This document shows positions 32,116 to 42,370 of a stretch of 57,980 nucleotides of DNA, in pieces (position 1 is the first letter of the stretch; every line of letters starts with the position of its first letter). Origin of the DNA: Fidelibacterota bacterium (GTDB taxonomy: Bacteria; Pseudomonadota; Alphaproteobacteria; Rhodospirillales; Rhodospirillaceae); assembly GCA_947476275.1 (NCBI GenBank), contig CANJPQ010000028.1:1-57980 (forward strand). The letters are read 5' to 3'. A model generated the notes under the pieces. It was not told the DNA's origin. It did not search any database and saw only the letters and a list, made by a program, of their open reading frames with translations. The position numbers and the translations under genes are program-made.

Positions 32116-33237
32116 CTATTGCGCCGCTTGTTTTTGATCGACTTTCGGATGCACCGCGAATGCTGCGGTCGTGTTGATCTTAAAAGCTGACGATATCATC
32201 GTGCATTCGCCGGTTTTTGGATCGGGATAGCCGTCGGCAAGTTTCTTCGCTGCGACATACATCGCCGGACAGCTGAAATGCGCAAGCTCGAGGCCGATGC
32301 CCTGGCCTAGAACCCAATACATAAATTGCTCCACGTCATGATAGCCGGTGATCATGCCCGATGCCGTTCGCCCATCCGCGGCAATCTCGAGCTTCAGTCC
32401 CATGTCCTTGATCGTTGGATGCAAGAAGTTGTAGTTGCCATAGAAAGGCAGTCGGACGTCGCCGCGCTGGGTTTCTAGTACGCCGTTCTTGATCGTTCCC
32501 TTAACCGAGTCCCCATAGCGCGGCTTTCCGTCGGACATATCGATGCGATAGCTCGAGTAAGAGAGGGGAAGGCCCACGCTATCGAGCGTGAACTGGTCCG
32601 TCGAACGATAGAAGCTAACCGTGACATCGTCGGAATTGCGCGGGTCGGTCACGCCGGTGATCTCGATGAGGATCATCCCGAGGCCGCTGCTGACGCGCGT
32701 TTCATTGCCAAGAAGGTCCATAATACCGGCTTTGCGCCAGCCGTAGGTGCAGCCGACGAGGCGATACATTTCGTTGTCGATGCCGGCCACACCTTCAGGT
32801 GTGGTGAACTTCTTGTGGGCACAGCTCTTGGCGGTCGCATGACCGTCCGAAGTGCCGTCGAGGTTGGCGCCGTACCCGATCTTGCCTTCGATGATCCGGA
32901 ATGGGGGATCGTCGCGATTGAGCGATTGGGGATTGAGGCACACATCTTCTCCGTTCGCGCCGCGCTTCATCGCGAGTCCGGCACGATTCTGGAGCTGTAT
33001 AAGTCCGTTGTTGGTGAACTTCGCGCGATCCTTCTTCGATAGACCGCGCCACCAGAACTCGTCGTTGCCGCGATTCAACCCTTCTGGGCACTCGTCCGTG
33101 AAGCGACCCTCGTACACGGCCGTGTTCCATTCGTGCACGACGAAGGCAAGCGTGTCTTTTCCAGCTTCTGCCGCCAGGGAAGGGAGCGCAGTGCCGACGA
33201 CGATGGCACCTGCAAGAATGATCGCGCGCAGTCCCAT
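32116..33237 (-). CDS. Secreted protein of unknown family X (cluster A)
   Basis: The 373-aa precursor starts MGLRAIILAGAIVVGTALPSLAAEAG with AAGGAGCC upstream. It is homologous to 52501-53643 over its length: FVV-E...DECPEG, the block WWRGLSKKDRAKFTNNGL, YGANLDGTSDGHATAK, NEMYRLVGCTYGWRKAG, GMILIEITGV, VTVSFYRSTDQF and DGYPDPKTGECTMISSAF. Several conserved Cys suggest disulphides. I do not recognise a named domain. Here it is divergent from the rest of cluster A, while in cluster B it is inside the operon. Confidence 0.8.
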   Translation of the reverse strand: MGLRAIILAGAIVVGTALPSLAAEAGKDTLAFVVHEWNTAVYEGRFTDECPEGLNRGNDEFWWRGLSKKDRAKFTNNGLIQLQNRAGLAMKRGANGEDVCLNPQSLNRDDPPFRIIEGKIGYGANLDGTSDGHATAKSCAHKKFTTPEGVAGIDNEMYRLVGCTYGWRKAGIMDLLGNETRVSSGLGMILIEITGVTDPRNSDDVTVSFYRSTDQFTLDSVGLPLSYSSYRIDMSDGKPRYGDSVKGTIKNGVLETQRGDVRLPFYGNYNFLHPTIKDMGLKLEIAADGRTASGMITGYHDVEQFMYWVLGQGIGLELAHFSCPAMYVAAKKLADGYPDPKTGECTMISSAFKINTTAAFAVHPKVDQKQAAQ

Positions 33238-33537
33238 AGTTGGCTCCTTACATGTGCCCCTCGCCGGACGCTGCCGTACCGATGGAACATGCTGCGGGGA
33301 TTACAATACATTGTGGGGTGGGGCCGCAGAAGTGCGTTGTGAAGCGAGGGGAATGCCCTCCTGGACGCCTCCCGGCTCAGTTTTAGCCATGAAAACAAGG
33401 CATTTCGATCATCTGTCCATGGAGTGAGACCACCTGGGCCTTGGAGATCGGATGCGGCTGGGCATACACTTCTGCAAGTGGGCGTTCGCGTCACTATCGT
33501 GCCTTCCGGGGGCGGTCTCCGGGAGGCAGATGGGAGT
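33238..33537. other. Divergent control region of cluster A
   Basis: It separates family X (-) from the CHRD gene (+). It holds the dyad ACAAT-AC-ATTGT (33303-33314) followed by GGGGTGG, which resembles the ACAATGTGGGTTGG part of the hairpin upstream of cluster B (48751-48764). No gene was found. Confidence 0.4.
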
Positions 33538-34056
33538 TTGTTCGTCTTGAACGGCACCGTCGTTCTTGCGTGTTGTCTGATGATCCTCGCGAGCGCCGTT
33601 CCGGCCTGCGCGCAAAGTTCGACGCTCGGCAAACCGCAAGTCACACAAGGCGTGAAAGACGCGACCGAAGGTCCGCCGATCGTCTTTTACGCTGACCTCT
33701 CTGCCGACGAGGAAAGTGCCGAGACTTACAGTCCTGGCATTGGTCGCTTCGAGTGCGCGCTCGAACGCAAGACGCTGAAGCTGACCTGGAAGGTCACTTA
33801 TCAGAAACTCACCTCTCCGGTGATCGGCGCGGGGATCCACGGACCGCAATCACCTGGCGCCGAGGCCGGCGTACTCATCGATCTCGGTGGAAAAGGGCTC
33901 ACAAGCCCCATCGAGGGTTCCGCCATTCTCAATGAAGGCCAACTCGAATACCTGCTCACGGACCGCATGTACGTCAATATCCTGACCAAGAAGTATCCGG
34001 TCGGGGAATTGCGGGGGCAATTGGCTCGCCTGCGCCCGAATACGTCAGACAACTGA
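33538..34056 (+). CDS. Secreted CHRD-domain protein (cluster A)
   Basis: Read from TTG 33538, five bases after GGGAG, the 172-aa product has a signal peptide (VVLACCLMILASAVPACAQ) directly at the N-terminus; the open frame begins at GTG 33424 but those residues look non-coding. The CHRD domain spans most of the mature protein: ADLSADEESAETYSPG, LTSPVIGAGIHGPQSPGAEAGVLIDL, then NVLTKKYPVGELRGQL-type C-terminal strand. CHRD domains occur in chordin and in many bacterial secreted proteins of unknown role. It precedes the DUF1592 gene by about 58 bases. Confidence 0.75.
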   Translation: MFVLNGTVVLACCLMILASAVPACAQSSTLGKPQVTQGVKDATEGPPIVFYADLSADEESAETYSPGIGRFECALERKTLKLTWKVTYQKLTSPVIGAGIHGPQSPGAEAGVLIDLGGKGLTSPIEGSAILNEGQLEYLLTDRMYVNILTKKYPVGELRGQLARLRPNTSDN

Positions 34057-34114
34057 TGAGAGGGTCCGTGCATCTCCACTGCGTGGCAGTACCGACCCAG
34101 GCGACGGTGAATTC

Positions 34115-35797
34115 ATGCGCCGTCTAATCGTCCGCATGGCCGGAGTTTGCGGCCTCCTCATGGCGTCGTCGTTGGCGCTCGTGGGCTGCGGTCCGCGCGA
34201 ACCTGTGAGCGAAGGGGCGCCCGCGGACATGCGCCGCCTCACGGAAGAGCAGTACCGCAACACCATTGCGGATTTGTTCGGACCGACTGTGACCTACGGC
34301 GGCCATTTTGATCCTCTCACGCGTATCGAGGGATTGACGGCACTGGGCGCGCGCATCGCGCAGGTAACGCCGTCAGGCTTTGAGCAGTACTACGCCAGCG
34401 CGCGCTCGATTGCGGCGCAGGTGGTGAATGAGACCAATCGGCAGGTCTTGGTGCCGTGCACGCCCGCGTCGCCAAACAGCGCCGATGACAAATGCGCCAA
34501 GCAGTTTTTTACCAAGGTCGGCCGTCTGCTTTACCGTCGCCCGCTGACGGCCGCGGAAATCGATGTTGCGACGACCCTCGCGCATGACGTTGCGGAGCGG
34601 CGGAGCGACTTCTATCAAGGTCTCGCCTTCAGTCTCGCCGGCATGATGGCGACACCCAACTTCCTGTTCGTGGTCGATTCAACCGAGCCGGATCCGAACA
34701 GTCCCGGCAACGTTCGCTTGACGCCGTTCGCGCGGGCGAGCCGCCTTAGCTTTCTGCTGTGGAATTCCACGCCCGATGACGTTCTGCTGAATGCGGCGGA
34801 GCGCGGTGACCTCTACACCAAGAGCGGCCTCGATGCGCAGATCGAACGGATGGTCGGTTCACCGAATCTCGAAGCCGGCGTGCGCGCCTTCTTCACCGAC
34901 TTCTTGAATCTCGAGAAACTCGAAACCTTGGAGAAAGACCCGATCATTTATCCGGCCTTCGGCGCCAGGACGACCGAAGATTCCCGGGAACAGCTGCTCC
35001 GCACCATCACGGATCACCTCGTGGCGCGCAATCTCGACTATCGCGATCTCTTCACGACGGGGCGCACTTTCGTCACGGCAACACTCGCGCGCATCTACAA
35101 GCTTCCGGTCGATCGGCCCGACGGAGGATGGGCGCCCTACCAATTCGCCAGCGACGATCCGCGCGCCGGTATCATGGCTCAGATCGCGTTCCTGGCCGTG
35201 AACTCTCACCCGGGCCGTAGTTCGCCGACCCTGCGCGGGCGGGCGATCCGCGAGGTCTTGCTTTGTCAGAAGGTTCCCGATCCGCCGGGTGACGTAGACT
35301 TCTCGCTTTTCAACGATCCGAATTCGCCGAGCAAGACTGCGCGCCAGCGTCTCACCGTGCATGCCACAGCACCCGCCTGTGCCGGCTGTCATAAGATCAC
35401 GGACCCGATCGGCTTGGGGTTGGAAAGCTTCGACGGCGCCGGGGCGATCCGCGCGACGGAGAGCGGCGAGACTATCGACGTATCCGGCGAGCTCGACGGC
35501 AAGCCTTTCAAGGACGCGGCCGGGCTGGCGAAAGTCATGCGCGACAATCCGGCCGTGCCCGCGTGCTTGGTGAACCGCCTCTATGCCTACGCGGTTGGCC
35601 GGCCGGCGGGCCGTGCCGAAAAGGAAACGGTCGCCTACTTCGAAAAGCTCTTCGCGGCCGACGGCTATCGCGTGCCGGAGTTACTGCGACGGATCGCGGC
35701 GAGCGACGCCTTCTACAAGGTCAGCCCGGCCAGAGCGGGGACGTCGGCACAATCAGGCTCCACCGTTGGTTATGCACAGAAGGATAACCCGTCATGA
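34115..35797 (+). CDS. DUF1587/1595/1592/1588/1585 lipoprotein with haem c motif (cluster A)
   Basis: The 560-aa protein has a lipobox LVGC (C25). The planctomycete-type domain order is visible: RRLTEEQYRNTIADLFG (DUF1587, near 40), KVGRLLYRRPLTAAE (DUF1595, near 130), RLSFLLWNSTPDDVLLNAAERGDL (DUF1592, near 210), HPGRSSPTLRGRAIREVLLC (DUF1588, near 370), then CAGCH at 422-426 and the DUF1585 C-terminus. CAGCH would bind haem c, so this is probably an anchored electron-transfer protein. The stop overlaps the DUF1552 start (ATGA). It is the same length as its paralogue at 48901-50583. Biological role unknown. Confidence 0.88.
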   Translation: MRRLIVRMAGVCGLLMASSLALVGCGPREPVSEGAPADMRRLTEEQYRNTIADLFGPTVTYGGHFDPLTRIEGLTALGARIAQVTPSGFEQYYASARSIAAQVVNETNRQVLVPCTPASPNSADDKCAKQFFTKVGRLLYRRPLTAAEIDVATTLAHDVAERRSDFYQGLAFSLAGMMATPNFLFVVDSTEPDPNSPGNVRLTPFARASRLSFLLWNSTPDDVLLNAAERGDLYTKSGLDAQIERMVGSPNLEAGVRAFFTDFLNLEKLETLEKDPIIYPAFGARTTEDSREQLLRTITDHLVARNLDYRDLFTTGRTFVTATLARIYKLPVDRPDGGWAPYQFASDDPRAGIMAQIAFLAVNSHPGRSSPTLRGRAIREVLLCQKVPDPPGDVDFSLFNDPNSPSKTARQRLTVHATAPACAGCHKITDPIGLGLESFDGAGAIRATESGETIDVSGELDGKPFKDAAGLAKVMRDNPAVPACLVNRLYAYAVGRPAGRAEKETVAYFEKLFAADGYRVPELLRRIAASDAFYKVSPARAGTSAQSGSTVGYAQKDNPS

Positions 35798-37167
35798 GCA
35801 TACTCCTTCCCCGCCCGCCCTCACGGCGCCGGGCGCTGCGGTCCATCTTTAACGGTGCGGCCGTCACTCTGGCGTTGCCGTATCTGGACTGCTTCCTGAA
35901 TGAGAACGGCACCGCCCTGGCCGCGACCGGCGCCTCGATCCCGGTGCGTTTCGGTACATGGTTTTGGGGCCTGGGCCACACACCCGGGCGGGCCGTCGTC
36001 GATAAGCGCGTCACAGGTCGCGGGGTCGATTTCCTGGAGGAGACGGCCGCGCTGAAGCCCTATCGCGACAAGTTGAGCTATTTCGGCAACTTCACGATGC
36101 CGCTCGACGGCAACGCGAACTACACCCACTTCACCGGTTGGGTCGCGACCCTGAGCGGGTATGTGCCGCAACGCGGCGGAGAAATTCCGGGCACGACGCT
36201 CGATCTGCTGATTGCCGACGTCGTCGGTAACACCACGCGTTTCAAGACCATCGATGTGACCAGCAACGGCATCGCTCGCGAGAACTACAGTGCCCGCGGC
36301 ACAAACAGCCGCGCCGCCGCGGAAGTGTCTCCGGTCGCGCTCTATGCCCGCCTATTCGGGCCCGATTTCGTTGATCCGAACCAAGCCGGCTTCCAGCCTG
36401 ACCCGTTGATCATGCTTCAGAAGAGCGTGCTGTCCGCCTACACGGAACAGAGCAAGGAATTCCTCAAGTCGACCGGCGCTGCGGATAAGGCGCGTCTCGA
36501 CGAATACTTTACGTCTGTCCGTCAGATCGAGAACCAGCTCGCGCTCCAGCTTGAGAAGCCGCCGGCGAACGAGGCTTGCCGCGTGCCGCAACGTCCGGGT
36601 GAGCCGTCGGTGGATCAGCTCGCGAACATTCGCGAGATGGGCAATGTGATCGACACCCACAAGGTGATGACGAAGCTTTTGACCATGGCAATCGCCTGCA
36701 ATCAGTCCCGGGTGTTCAACATGGTGTTCACGGATAACTTTGGAAACGTGCGGCGAAACGGCGAATCCTACACGCACCATTTGGTGACCCATGAGGAGGC
36801 GATTGATCCGGCCTTGGGCTACCAGCCGCTTGCTTTCTGGTTCGGTCAGCAATGCATGAACGGCTTCGCGTACTTTCTGGAGGCTTTGTCGAGCATCAAG
36901 GAAGGGGACGGCACACTGCTGGACAACTGCCTGCTGTTCGCGTCGACGGATTCGAATTATGCCCGCATCCATAGCCTCGAGGGCGTTCCGGTTTATCTGG
37001 CCGGCAAGGCCGGCGGCCGCGTGAAAACAGGTCTGCATGTGGTCGGCAACGGTACGCCGATCACCCGCGTCGGATTGACGGCCATGCGCGTGATGGGCGT
37101 GCCGCGTGAAACCTGGGGCACCAACTCGCTGCAAACCTCGAAAGTGATTACCGATATCCTGGCTTAG
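35794..37167 (+). CDS. Tat-exported DUF1552 protein (cluster A)
   Basis: The 457-aa protein starts MSILLPRPPSRRRALRSIF with a Tat-type hydrophobic stretch to LALPYLD. The DUF1552 pattern includes VRFGTWFWGLGHTPG, LSYFGNFTMPLDG, DKARLDEYFTSVRQIENQL and the C-terminal YLAGKAGGRVKTGLHVVG. DUF1552 genes regularly pair with DUF1592-type genes in planctomycetes and myxobacteria, as here, with a four-base overlap. A homologue of identical length is at 50586-51959. Enzymatic activity has not been shown for the family as far as I know. Confidence 0.88.
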   Translation: MSILLPRPPSRRRALRSIFNGAAVTLALPYLDCFLNENGTALAATGASIPVRFGTWFWGLGHTPGRAVVDKRVTGRGVDFLEETAALKPYRDKLSYFGNFTMPLDGNANYTHFTGWVATLSGYVPQRGGEIPGTTLDLLIADVVGNTTRFKTIDVTSNGIARENYSARGTNSRAAAEVSPVALYARLFGPDFVDPNQAGFQPDPLIMLQKSVLSAYTEQSKEFLKSTGAADKARLDEYFTSVRQIENQLALQLEKPPANEACRVPQRPGEPSVDQLANIREMGNVIDTHKVMTKLLTMAIACNQSRVFNMVFTDNFGNVRRNGESYTHHLVTHEEAIDPALGYQPLAFWFGQQCMNGFAYFLEALSSIKEGDGTLLDNCLLFASTDSNYARIHSLEGVPVYLAGKAGGRVKTGLHVVGNGTPITRVGLTAMRVMGVPRETWGTNSLQTSKVITDILA

Positions 37168-37178
37168 AGGGGCAGCGC

Positions 37179-38270
37179 ATGACGTCGCACATCGGTCTTC
37201 TCCTTGCCGGGGCCATCCTGCTCGCGAGTGGCGCCTTCGCCGCAGACGAGGCCGCGCCGGCCGACCTCAAATTGCATCAGCGTGGTCATGGCTGGCAGCT
37301 CAGCGACGATAGGGGAATGACGCTCTACACCTTCGAGCGCGACAATCAGCCCGGCCGGTCTATGTGTGTCGGGCCGTGCGCCGAGACTTGGCCGCCATTG
37401 TTCGTAACCGACGACACCATCAGCGGATCGGAGTGGTCGACGATTGCCCGCGCTGATGGGAAGAAGCAGTGGGCCTTTCGCGGCAAACCGCTCTACCGCT
37501 ACCGCGGCGATGTTGTGGCCGGCGATGCATTCGGCGACGGCGTGCAAAGCCAATGGGCATTAGCGTTCATACCGATTCCGACGCCGCCTGGCATCGGCGT
37601 GCAACCCACTGTCGCCGGCTATGTTCTCGCCGACGTGAAGAGTTTCACGCTCTATACCTTCGACAAGGACAAGCCCAATGCCAGCGTCTGCGATCTGGCG
37701 TGCAGTCGGACCTGGAAGCCCGTCACGGCACCCGCAATGGCCCATCCAATCGTCGATTGGACGATCGCCGCGCGTCCGGATGGAACCAGGCAATGGGCGT
37801 TCAAGGGTAAGCCAGTCTATCGTTATATCGGTGAAGTCCGCATGGCCGAAACCGCCGGAGACGGTGCTGCCAAGGGCTGGCATGCGGCTATCCTTGAGCC
37901 GCCACCGCCGACGCCTGACTGGGTCAAGGTTCATGAATCGGATGCCGGTGAATTGTTTACCGATGCCCAGGGACACACGATTTACACCTGGGACGTTGCC
38001 GGCCGCGGTTCCAACGGCGACCCCAAGGGCCGCCCGGGCCGACCCGAAGACTGGATCCCTGTTGCAGCGCCCCCGGATGCGAAGCCGGTCGGAAACTGGT
38101 CGGTCATCCAGCGGCCCGACGGGTCAAAGCAATGGGCGCACAAGGGGCTACCGCTTTTCACCAATAAGAATGATCTCAATCCCGGCGATATTCTCGGTAT
38201 TCGCCACGGGGATCGCCGCTTCCAGGCCATCATGCGAACTGGCCAACAGATGCGGGGAATCGGAAGCTAA
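37179..38270 (+). CDS. Secreted Y-x4-D repeat protein (cluster A)
   Basis: The 363-aa precursor has a Sec signal MTSHIGLLLAGAILLASGAFAAD and three copies of the COG4315-type secreted repeat: GMTLYTFERD, SFTLYTFDKD and GHTIYTWDVA, each followed by a W-x-P core and a KQWAFRGKPLYRY-like strand. The first two repeats have Cys pairs (CVGPC, CDLAC) before TW-P. The repeat family is known from actinobacterial and proteobacterial lipoproteins of unknown function. It ends cluster A and is exactly as long as its paralogue at 53657-54748. Confidence 0.85.
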   Translation: MTSHIGLLLAGAILLASGAFAADEAAPADLKLHQRGHGWQLSDDRGMTLYTFERDNQPGRSMCVGPCAETWPPLFVTDDTISGSEWSTIARADGKKQWAFRGKPLYRYRGDVVAGDAFGDGVQSQWALAFIPIPTPPGIGVQPTVAGYVLADVKSFTLYTFDKDKPNASVCDLACSRTWKPVTAPAMAHPIVDWTIAARPDGTRQWAFKGKPVYRYIGEVRMAETAGDGAAKGWHAAILEPPPPTPDWVKVHESDAGELFTDAQGHTIYTWDVAGRGSNGDPKGRPGRPEDWIPVAAPPDAKPVGNWSVIQRPDGSKQWAHKGLPLFTNKNDLNPGDILGIRHGDRRFQAIMRTGQQMRGIGS

Positions 38271-38310
38271 GGCGCGGATCGTCGATCGCACGGCACAGGA
38301 GCCTGAGATC

Positions 38311-40728
38311 CTAGAGACGATTAAATTCCGTCCAATTGCCCCCGGCGTGATACCGCCAAGCCAAACGACCGCAATCGTCCATCGACATCAGGAATAGCCA
38401 CTGATTGTCGAATAGGCTGCGAACTTCCGGATGTCGGCTCAGGACGTCCGCGATAGCCTCGCGTGGTGCTTCAATGCATACGCAAAGGCGCAAGGGTTCA
38501 TGGACGAGGCGCGAGCCATCATGGATCGACTGCCACGGAAGTCCGGTCCGTAGGGGCCCTCCGTTTCCCTCCAGTACGCCGATGCCGCCGACGACGTTGT
38601 GAAGGAGCTTGTTCCCGGCGCCGTACACCTGCGGAGCGACCGTTGAGCCGTAGTATTGCAGGCTGATCCAACTCGCGACGACGACCGGCGCCGTCAGTAT
38701 AAGTTCAAGTGTCCCGAATTGTGCGTCCCGTCTCCAATCGTAGTCGTGCAAAAATGCGCGTCCACCGAGCGATTTTCCGGCAGTGCGCGAACGCGGCGCT
38801 GCGATGAAACTCCGGCAGCCCGCTAGCCCCCATTCGGGGCGGACCTCAGCCCAATTCCCGCTGCGCCGATCTGCGCTGGACGCTTGATGTGAGCGGGGCC
38901 ATCTTAGCGCGCGCTCCGCTCTTGCCGCGGCGCCTGCCGCTTCGAGCTTGTCTTTAGCGTCGTCAATTTCAGTTTGGTGCGCCGATGTATCTTGGTCTTC
39001 GGTATAAAGGGTGATCCTATCCGTCGTCGTATCGTGTAGCGCCGCCAGAAACAGCGTGTCTTTTGGTATTTCTATCCCGAGGGCCACGAGATCTTGCCGC
39101 GTGTCGGCGTCGTTCAGCAACGAAGCGAGGAGGCGGGCATTGACGTCGCCCGTATAGCCGCCGCAGGCGCCGCAATGCAGTGTGCTGGCATGAGGATTGT
39201 TCGCGACTTTCGCGCCGTGCCCGACAACGAGGACGAGGGGCGCAAATCCCTCTGTCAAAGACATTGCCTTCAGGACATCAGAAGCCATCTTGGCGCGGGA
39301 GGACCTATCGATGGCCCGACGGCTACGTGGCGTCGGATCGGTGCCTGATGGCGTGCCGGCAAGGCCTAGACCATCGATAAGCAGCTTTCCGCCGTACGTC
39401 GGTCCGGCAGCCTCGACGAAGGCAAACGACGATACGGCCGCGAGCTTGAAGCGGCCCCACGCGCGTTTTGCCCGAAGCTTGAACCGCACGGCCTGATCTT
39501 TATCCGGCAATCCTGGAGCCAATGAGCAGGTGAACTGGGTCGGTTTGAGGAGGACCGGCAGCCGCGCCTCTTCGAGATCTGAAGCCGAACGCTGGTGCGC
39601 CACCGCCATACCGAAGAAGCCTGCGAAGCCGATAGTATGAACGTTGGGGTGTACGGCTTCCAGCGCACGCCGGAACACCTCCGAGCGCACGTCGATACAA
39701 AAGACCGCCTGAAGCCGGGGGCGCATGTCGCCGCGCGCGGGGCCCGGTTCGGCGAGTTGTCGGGCGATGTCGCGTTGGGCGGCACGATCGTAGGCATCTT
39801 GAAGGATCGTATTCAGAATGATGGCTGGCGTCGGTTCGAGGGGCGCGCCGTGGGCTTCCACAGCGGCGCGCCATTTGTCGGATATTTGCTCGGAATACAG
39901 GTCGAGCAGCGCCGCCTCCCAGACGAGCCGAACGGCGAGCAGGTCGCTGAGCGTGCCGTCTGAGCTACCCTTCAATTCGGCTTGCCATAGCTTGTACCGC
40001 GCCAACTGCGACCATCCAGCGAGGCTGAGATGCAGCTGATGAAAGTAGCTATCGAGCGCGTGATGACAGAGCCCAAGACGATCTGCCGAAACAGAGATTG
40101 CTTCACGCGCAGTCACCGGCATTGCATCCACGGCGTTCGCAAATCCACGTAGCCCGAGAAATTCCGGCGTCAGGTCGTGTGTCGCATAGGAGCGCCAAGC
40201 CGCAAAAGCAGAGGTTCCTTTCGCCGCTGGCCATAGGGCTTGCCCGGCGTCGACGTATCCTCCGGCCCATGCGGCGATGCGGTCTGATATGATGCCCGGC
40301 CAGTCGATACCGGAAGCCTCCCTCGCCAGATCGGCCACGGTCGGCACCGGACAGCGGTCCGGCACTTTCTCCACCGCTGCCGCCTTAAGGGCTGCAACGT
40401 CGGGCAGAGGGAGAGTGTGCTGGCTTGAGGAGAGGGCATCGGCCAGATCATCGTCGCGGATGACGCCTGCGGCGATCTGCGTGAGATACCAGTCCCGCGG
40501 CATCGTTGCTGCAGCGTTACAGGTGCGCGCCAATCGGGCATCCACCAAGGCAAGTGAGTCCTGGGTCTGTCCGAGAAACGGGTTCACTGCGACCGTTGCC
40601 TCCAGGGGCCAGGCCGGGGGGATAAGCCGACCGGCGGCCTCCGCGGCCACGAAGGTCAGAGCGGGATCGAGAGTGCAGTCCGGACCATGTTCCATGGAAA
40701 GCCTCTTTTCAGATGCGACTGCGGACAT
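38311..40728 (-). CDS. dabA: DabA, DAB inorganic carbon accumulation complex (DUF2309)
   Basis: The 805-aa protein starts [10 protein letters not shown] at 40728, with GGAGGG upstream, overlapping the dabB stop by about 20 bases. It is DUF2309/UPF0753. The beta-carbonic-anhydrase-like zinc site of DabA is present: C344 and D346 in CIDVRSEV, H504 in GHGAK and C519 in [11 protein letters not shown]; the 15-residue spacing of the last two matches the characterised protein. DabA with DabB couples CO2 hydration to a cation gradient and traps bicarbonate in the cytoplasm. Convergent with cluster A. Confidence 0.92.
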   Translation of the reverse strand: MSAVASEKRLSMEHGPDCTLDPALTFVAAEAAGRLIPPAWPLEATVAVNPFLGQTQDSLALVDARLARTCNAAATMPRDWYLTQIAAGVIRDDDLADALSSSQHTLPLPDVAALKAAAVEKVPDRCPVPTVADLAREASGIDWPGIISDRIAAWAGGYVDAGQALWPAAKGTSAFAAWRSYATHDLTPEFLGLRGFANAVDAMPVTAREAISVSADRLGLCHHALDSYFHQLHLSLAGWSQLARYKLWQAELKGSSDGTLSDLLAVRLVWEAALLDLYSEQISDKWRAAVEAHGAPLEPTPAIILNTILQDAYDRAAQRDIARQLAEPGPARGDMRPRLQAVFCIDVRSEVFRRALEAVHPNVHTIGFAGFFGMAVAHQRSASDLEEARLPVLLKPTQFTCSLAPGLPDKDQAVRFKLRAKRAWGRFKLAAVSSFAFVEAAGPTYGGKLLIDGLGLAGTPSGTDPTPRSRRAIDRSSRAKMASDVLKAMSLTEGFAPLVLVVGHGAKVANNPHASTLHCGACGGYTGDVNARLLASLLNDADTRQDLVALGIEIPKDTLFLAALHDTTTDRITLYTEDQDTSAHQTEIDDAKDKLEAAGAAARAERALRWPRSHQASSADRRSGNWAEVRPEWGLAGCRSFIAAPRSRTAGKSLGGRAFLHDYDWRRDAQFGTLELILTAPVVVASWISLQYYGSTVAPQVYGAGNKLLHNVVGGIGVLEGNGGPLRTGLPWQSIHDGSRLVHEPLRLCVCIEAPREAIADVLSRHPEVRSLFDNQWLFLMSMDDCGRLAWRYHAGGNWTEFNRL

Positions 40729-42268
40729 TCCACCCTCCGATCGCGCGGTCAAAGAGCGCATTCAAATAGAACCCGTTCGATATATGGACCCGAAGGCCGG
40801 CGACCGCCGGATGATTGGCCCAGAGCGGCAGCAAGCTCTGCAAGACGGCCACAAGGACGAAACTGATCACCGCGATTCCGATCAAAACCCACTGCAGCGG
40901 GCCGGGGGCGGGCGGTGACGGGAGAGCATTCCCAGTCAATGACGAAGCGATCGATTGCAGGATGAAGTAGCTCATCGACGTCGCGACGGCGTATAGCGTG
41001 GTTCGCAACGCGAGTGGTCGCGGCGCCAGGTCGGCAAAGCCTTGTGCGAAGAGATAAGCAACACCGAAAATCAGGATCGCCCCCAATGCAACGGCTTGGG
41101 GTGGCTTGTGTAAGAAGCCGAAGAAGACTCCCACGGCACCATAGATGGCGAGAGCCACGACAAAGCCCTTGGTCACCGCCCCAGCGTCCGGGATTGCAAC
41201 GCCGCCCAGGCGGCGTGACGCCACAATCCGCTCCACCGCGCCGCCGCACGCAAGGAAGGAGTGAGCCTTGTAGAGGGAGTGAGCGATAATGTGCAGCAGC
41301 GCCAGGGGAAAGAGCCCAAGGCCGCATTCCATGATCATGAAGCCCATCTGGGCGACCGTCGACCAAGCCAGCGAAGTCTTCACCGCAGGCTGGGTCAGCA
41401 TCACAACGCTTCCGTAGAGTGCTGTAAAGCCGCCGACGATTGCGAGTGCGGCAAGTGTACCGGGGGATAGGACCAGTACATCTGCGAAGCGAATAAGCAG
41501 AAAGCCGCCTGCGTTGACAACGCCGGCATGGAGGAGGGCGGACACTGGGGTCGGCGTCTCCATCACTTCCGTCAGCCAGCCATGTGCGGGGAATTGCGCT
41601 GACTTAAGCGCGGCTGCGACGGCGAGAAGCCCGGCTGCCCAACAAGCCGAAGCCCCGCCGAGCGTTTGGCGAGCAGCATCGAGAATAGAGGCGATATCTC
41701 CGGTCCCGTATGCTCGGCCGAGCAGTAGCGCACCGCCCAGCAGCGCGACGTCGCTGGCGCGCGCGACGATGAATTTCTTGCGCGCAGCCTTTCGCGCGGT
41801 TGGACGATCAACGTAGAAGAGCAATAGCTTGTGGATGCATAGGCTTGTTGCAATCCATGAGATTACGAGCTGCGAGAGATCGCCCGCGAGAACGAGAAGC
41901 ATGACTGATCCCAAGGTCATCAGAAGCCAAGCCGTGAAACTGCCTTGCCGATTCTCACCGTCCAGGTAGGAAGCGGCATATCGCACGACGATCCATCCGA
42001 CGAAGGACACAAGGACGGCCATGGCGACGCTTAGGACATCGATGCGGAAGGCAAGGCGCATGAAGGCGTATTGGAACAGCTGAAACGAGAGTGCGCCGTG
42101 TATGGCCAAATACACGCCTAAAGCGGTCGCTGAGATGAACGCCAGGAAGGCGGCTATTTCGCCGAACACCTGACTGAGTCGGGGTCGTTGCCCCGGCGTT
42201 ACGAAGCATAAGAGGGCGCCTGCGAACAGCACCGCAGGTGGCAATGCGACCAGAAAAGCAATTGACAC
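40709..42268 (-). CDS. dabB: DabB, proton-conducting membrane subunit of the DAB complex
   Basis: The 519-aa protein has about 13-14 hydrophobic segments and belongs to the NuoL/MrpA-like proton channel family. Visible family features include [18 protein letters not shown], the [28 protein letters not shown] loop with conserved Lys and His, and [15 protein letters not shown]. Together with dabA directly downstream (overlapping) it forms the DAB inorganic carbon pump rather than a Complex I piece, since no other nuo or mrp gene is present. It is divergent from the LysR regulator. Confidence 0.92.
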   Translation of the reverse strand: MSIAFLVALPPAVLFAGALLCFVTPGQRPRLSQVFGEIAAFLAFISATALGVYLAIHGALSFQLFQYAFMRLAFRIDVLSVAMAVLVSFVGWIVVRYAASYLDGENRQGSFTAWLLMTLGSVMLLVLAGDLSQLVISWIATSLCIHKLLLFYVDRPTARKAARKKFIVARASDVALLGGALLLGRAYGTGDIASILDAARQTLGGASACWAAGLLAVAAALKSAQFPAHGWLTEVMETPTPVSALLHAGVVNAGGFLLIRFADVLVLSPGTLAALAIVGGFTALYGSVVMLTQPAVKTSLAWSTVAQMGFMIMECGLGLFPLALLHIIAHSLYKAHSFLACGGAVERIVASRRLGGVAIPDAGAVTKGFVVALAIYGAVGVFFGFLHKPPQAVALGAILIFGVAYLFAQGFADLAPRPLALRTTLYAVATSMSYFILQSIASSLTGNALPSPPAPGPLQWVLIGIAVISFVLVAVLQSLLPLWANHPAVAGLRVHISNGFYLNALFDRAIGGWNVRSRI

Positions 42269-42349
42269 GGGGATCTCCGAGGCCGCGGTTTCACTCGGAA
42301 AGCTCTAATGGCAGCACCGGTCCATGAAAAATTCATTGTTTATGCGATA

Positions 42350-42370
42350 TCGTTCGATAAAATAGAACGA
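42350..42370. promoter_or_regulatory. Candidate LysR-type operator at the dab/lysR divergent promoter
   Basis: TCGTTC-N9-GAACGA is a perfect dyad at 42350-42370; it overlaps the ATG of the LysR gene at its last base. A second palindrome, CGATATCG, overlaps it at 42345-42352. The position suits autorepression plus control of dabBA, which starts about 80 bases away on the other strand. Confidence 0.5.

Noticed and set aside
36352-37134. 260-aa open frame on the - strand
   Set aside because: Antisense of the DUF1552 gene, with no domain.
40709-42268. DabB read as a NuoL or MrpA subunit
   Set aside because: No other Complex I or Mrp gene is adjacent, while DabA directly follows and overlaps it.
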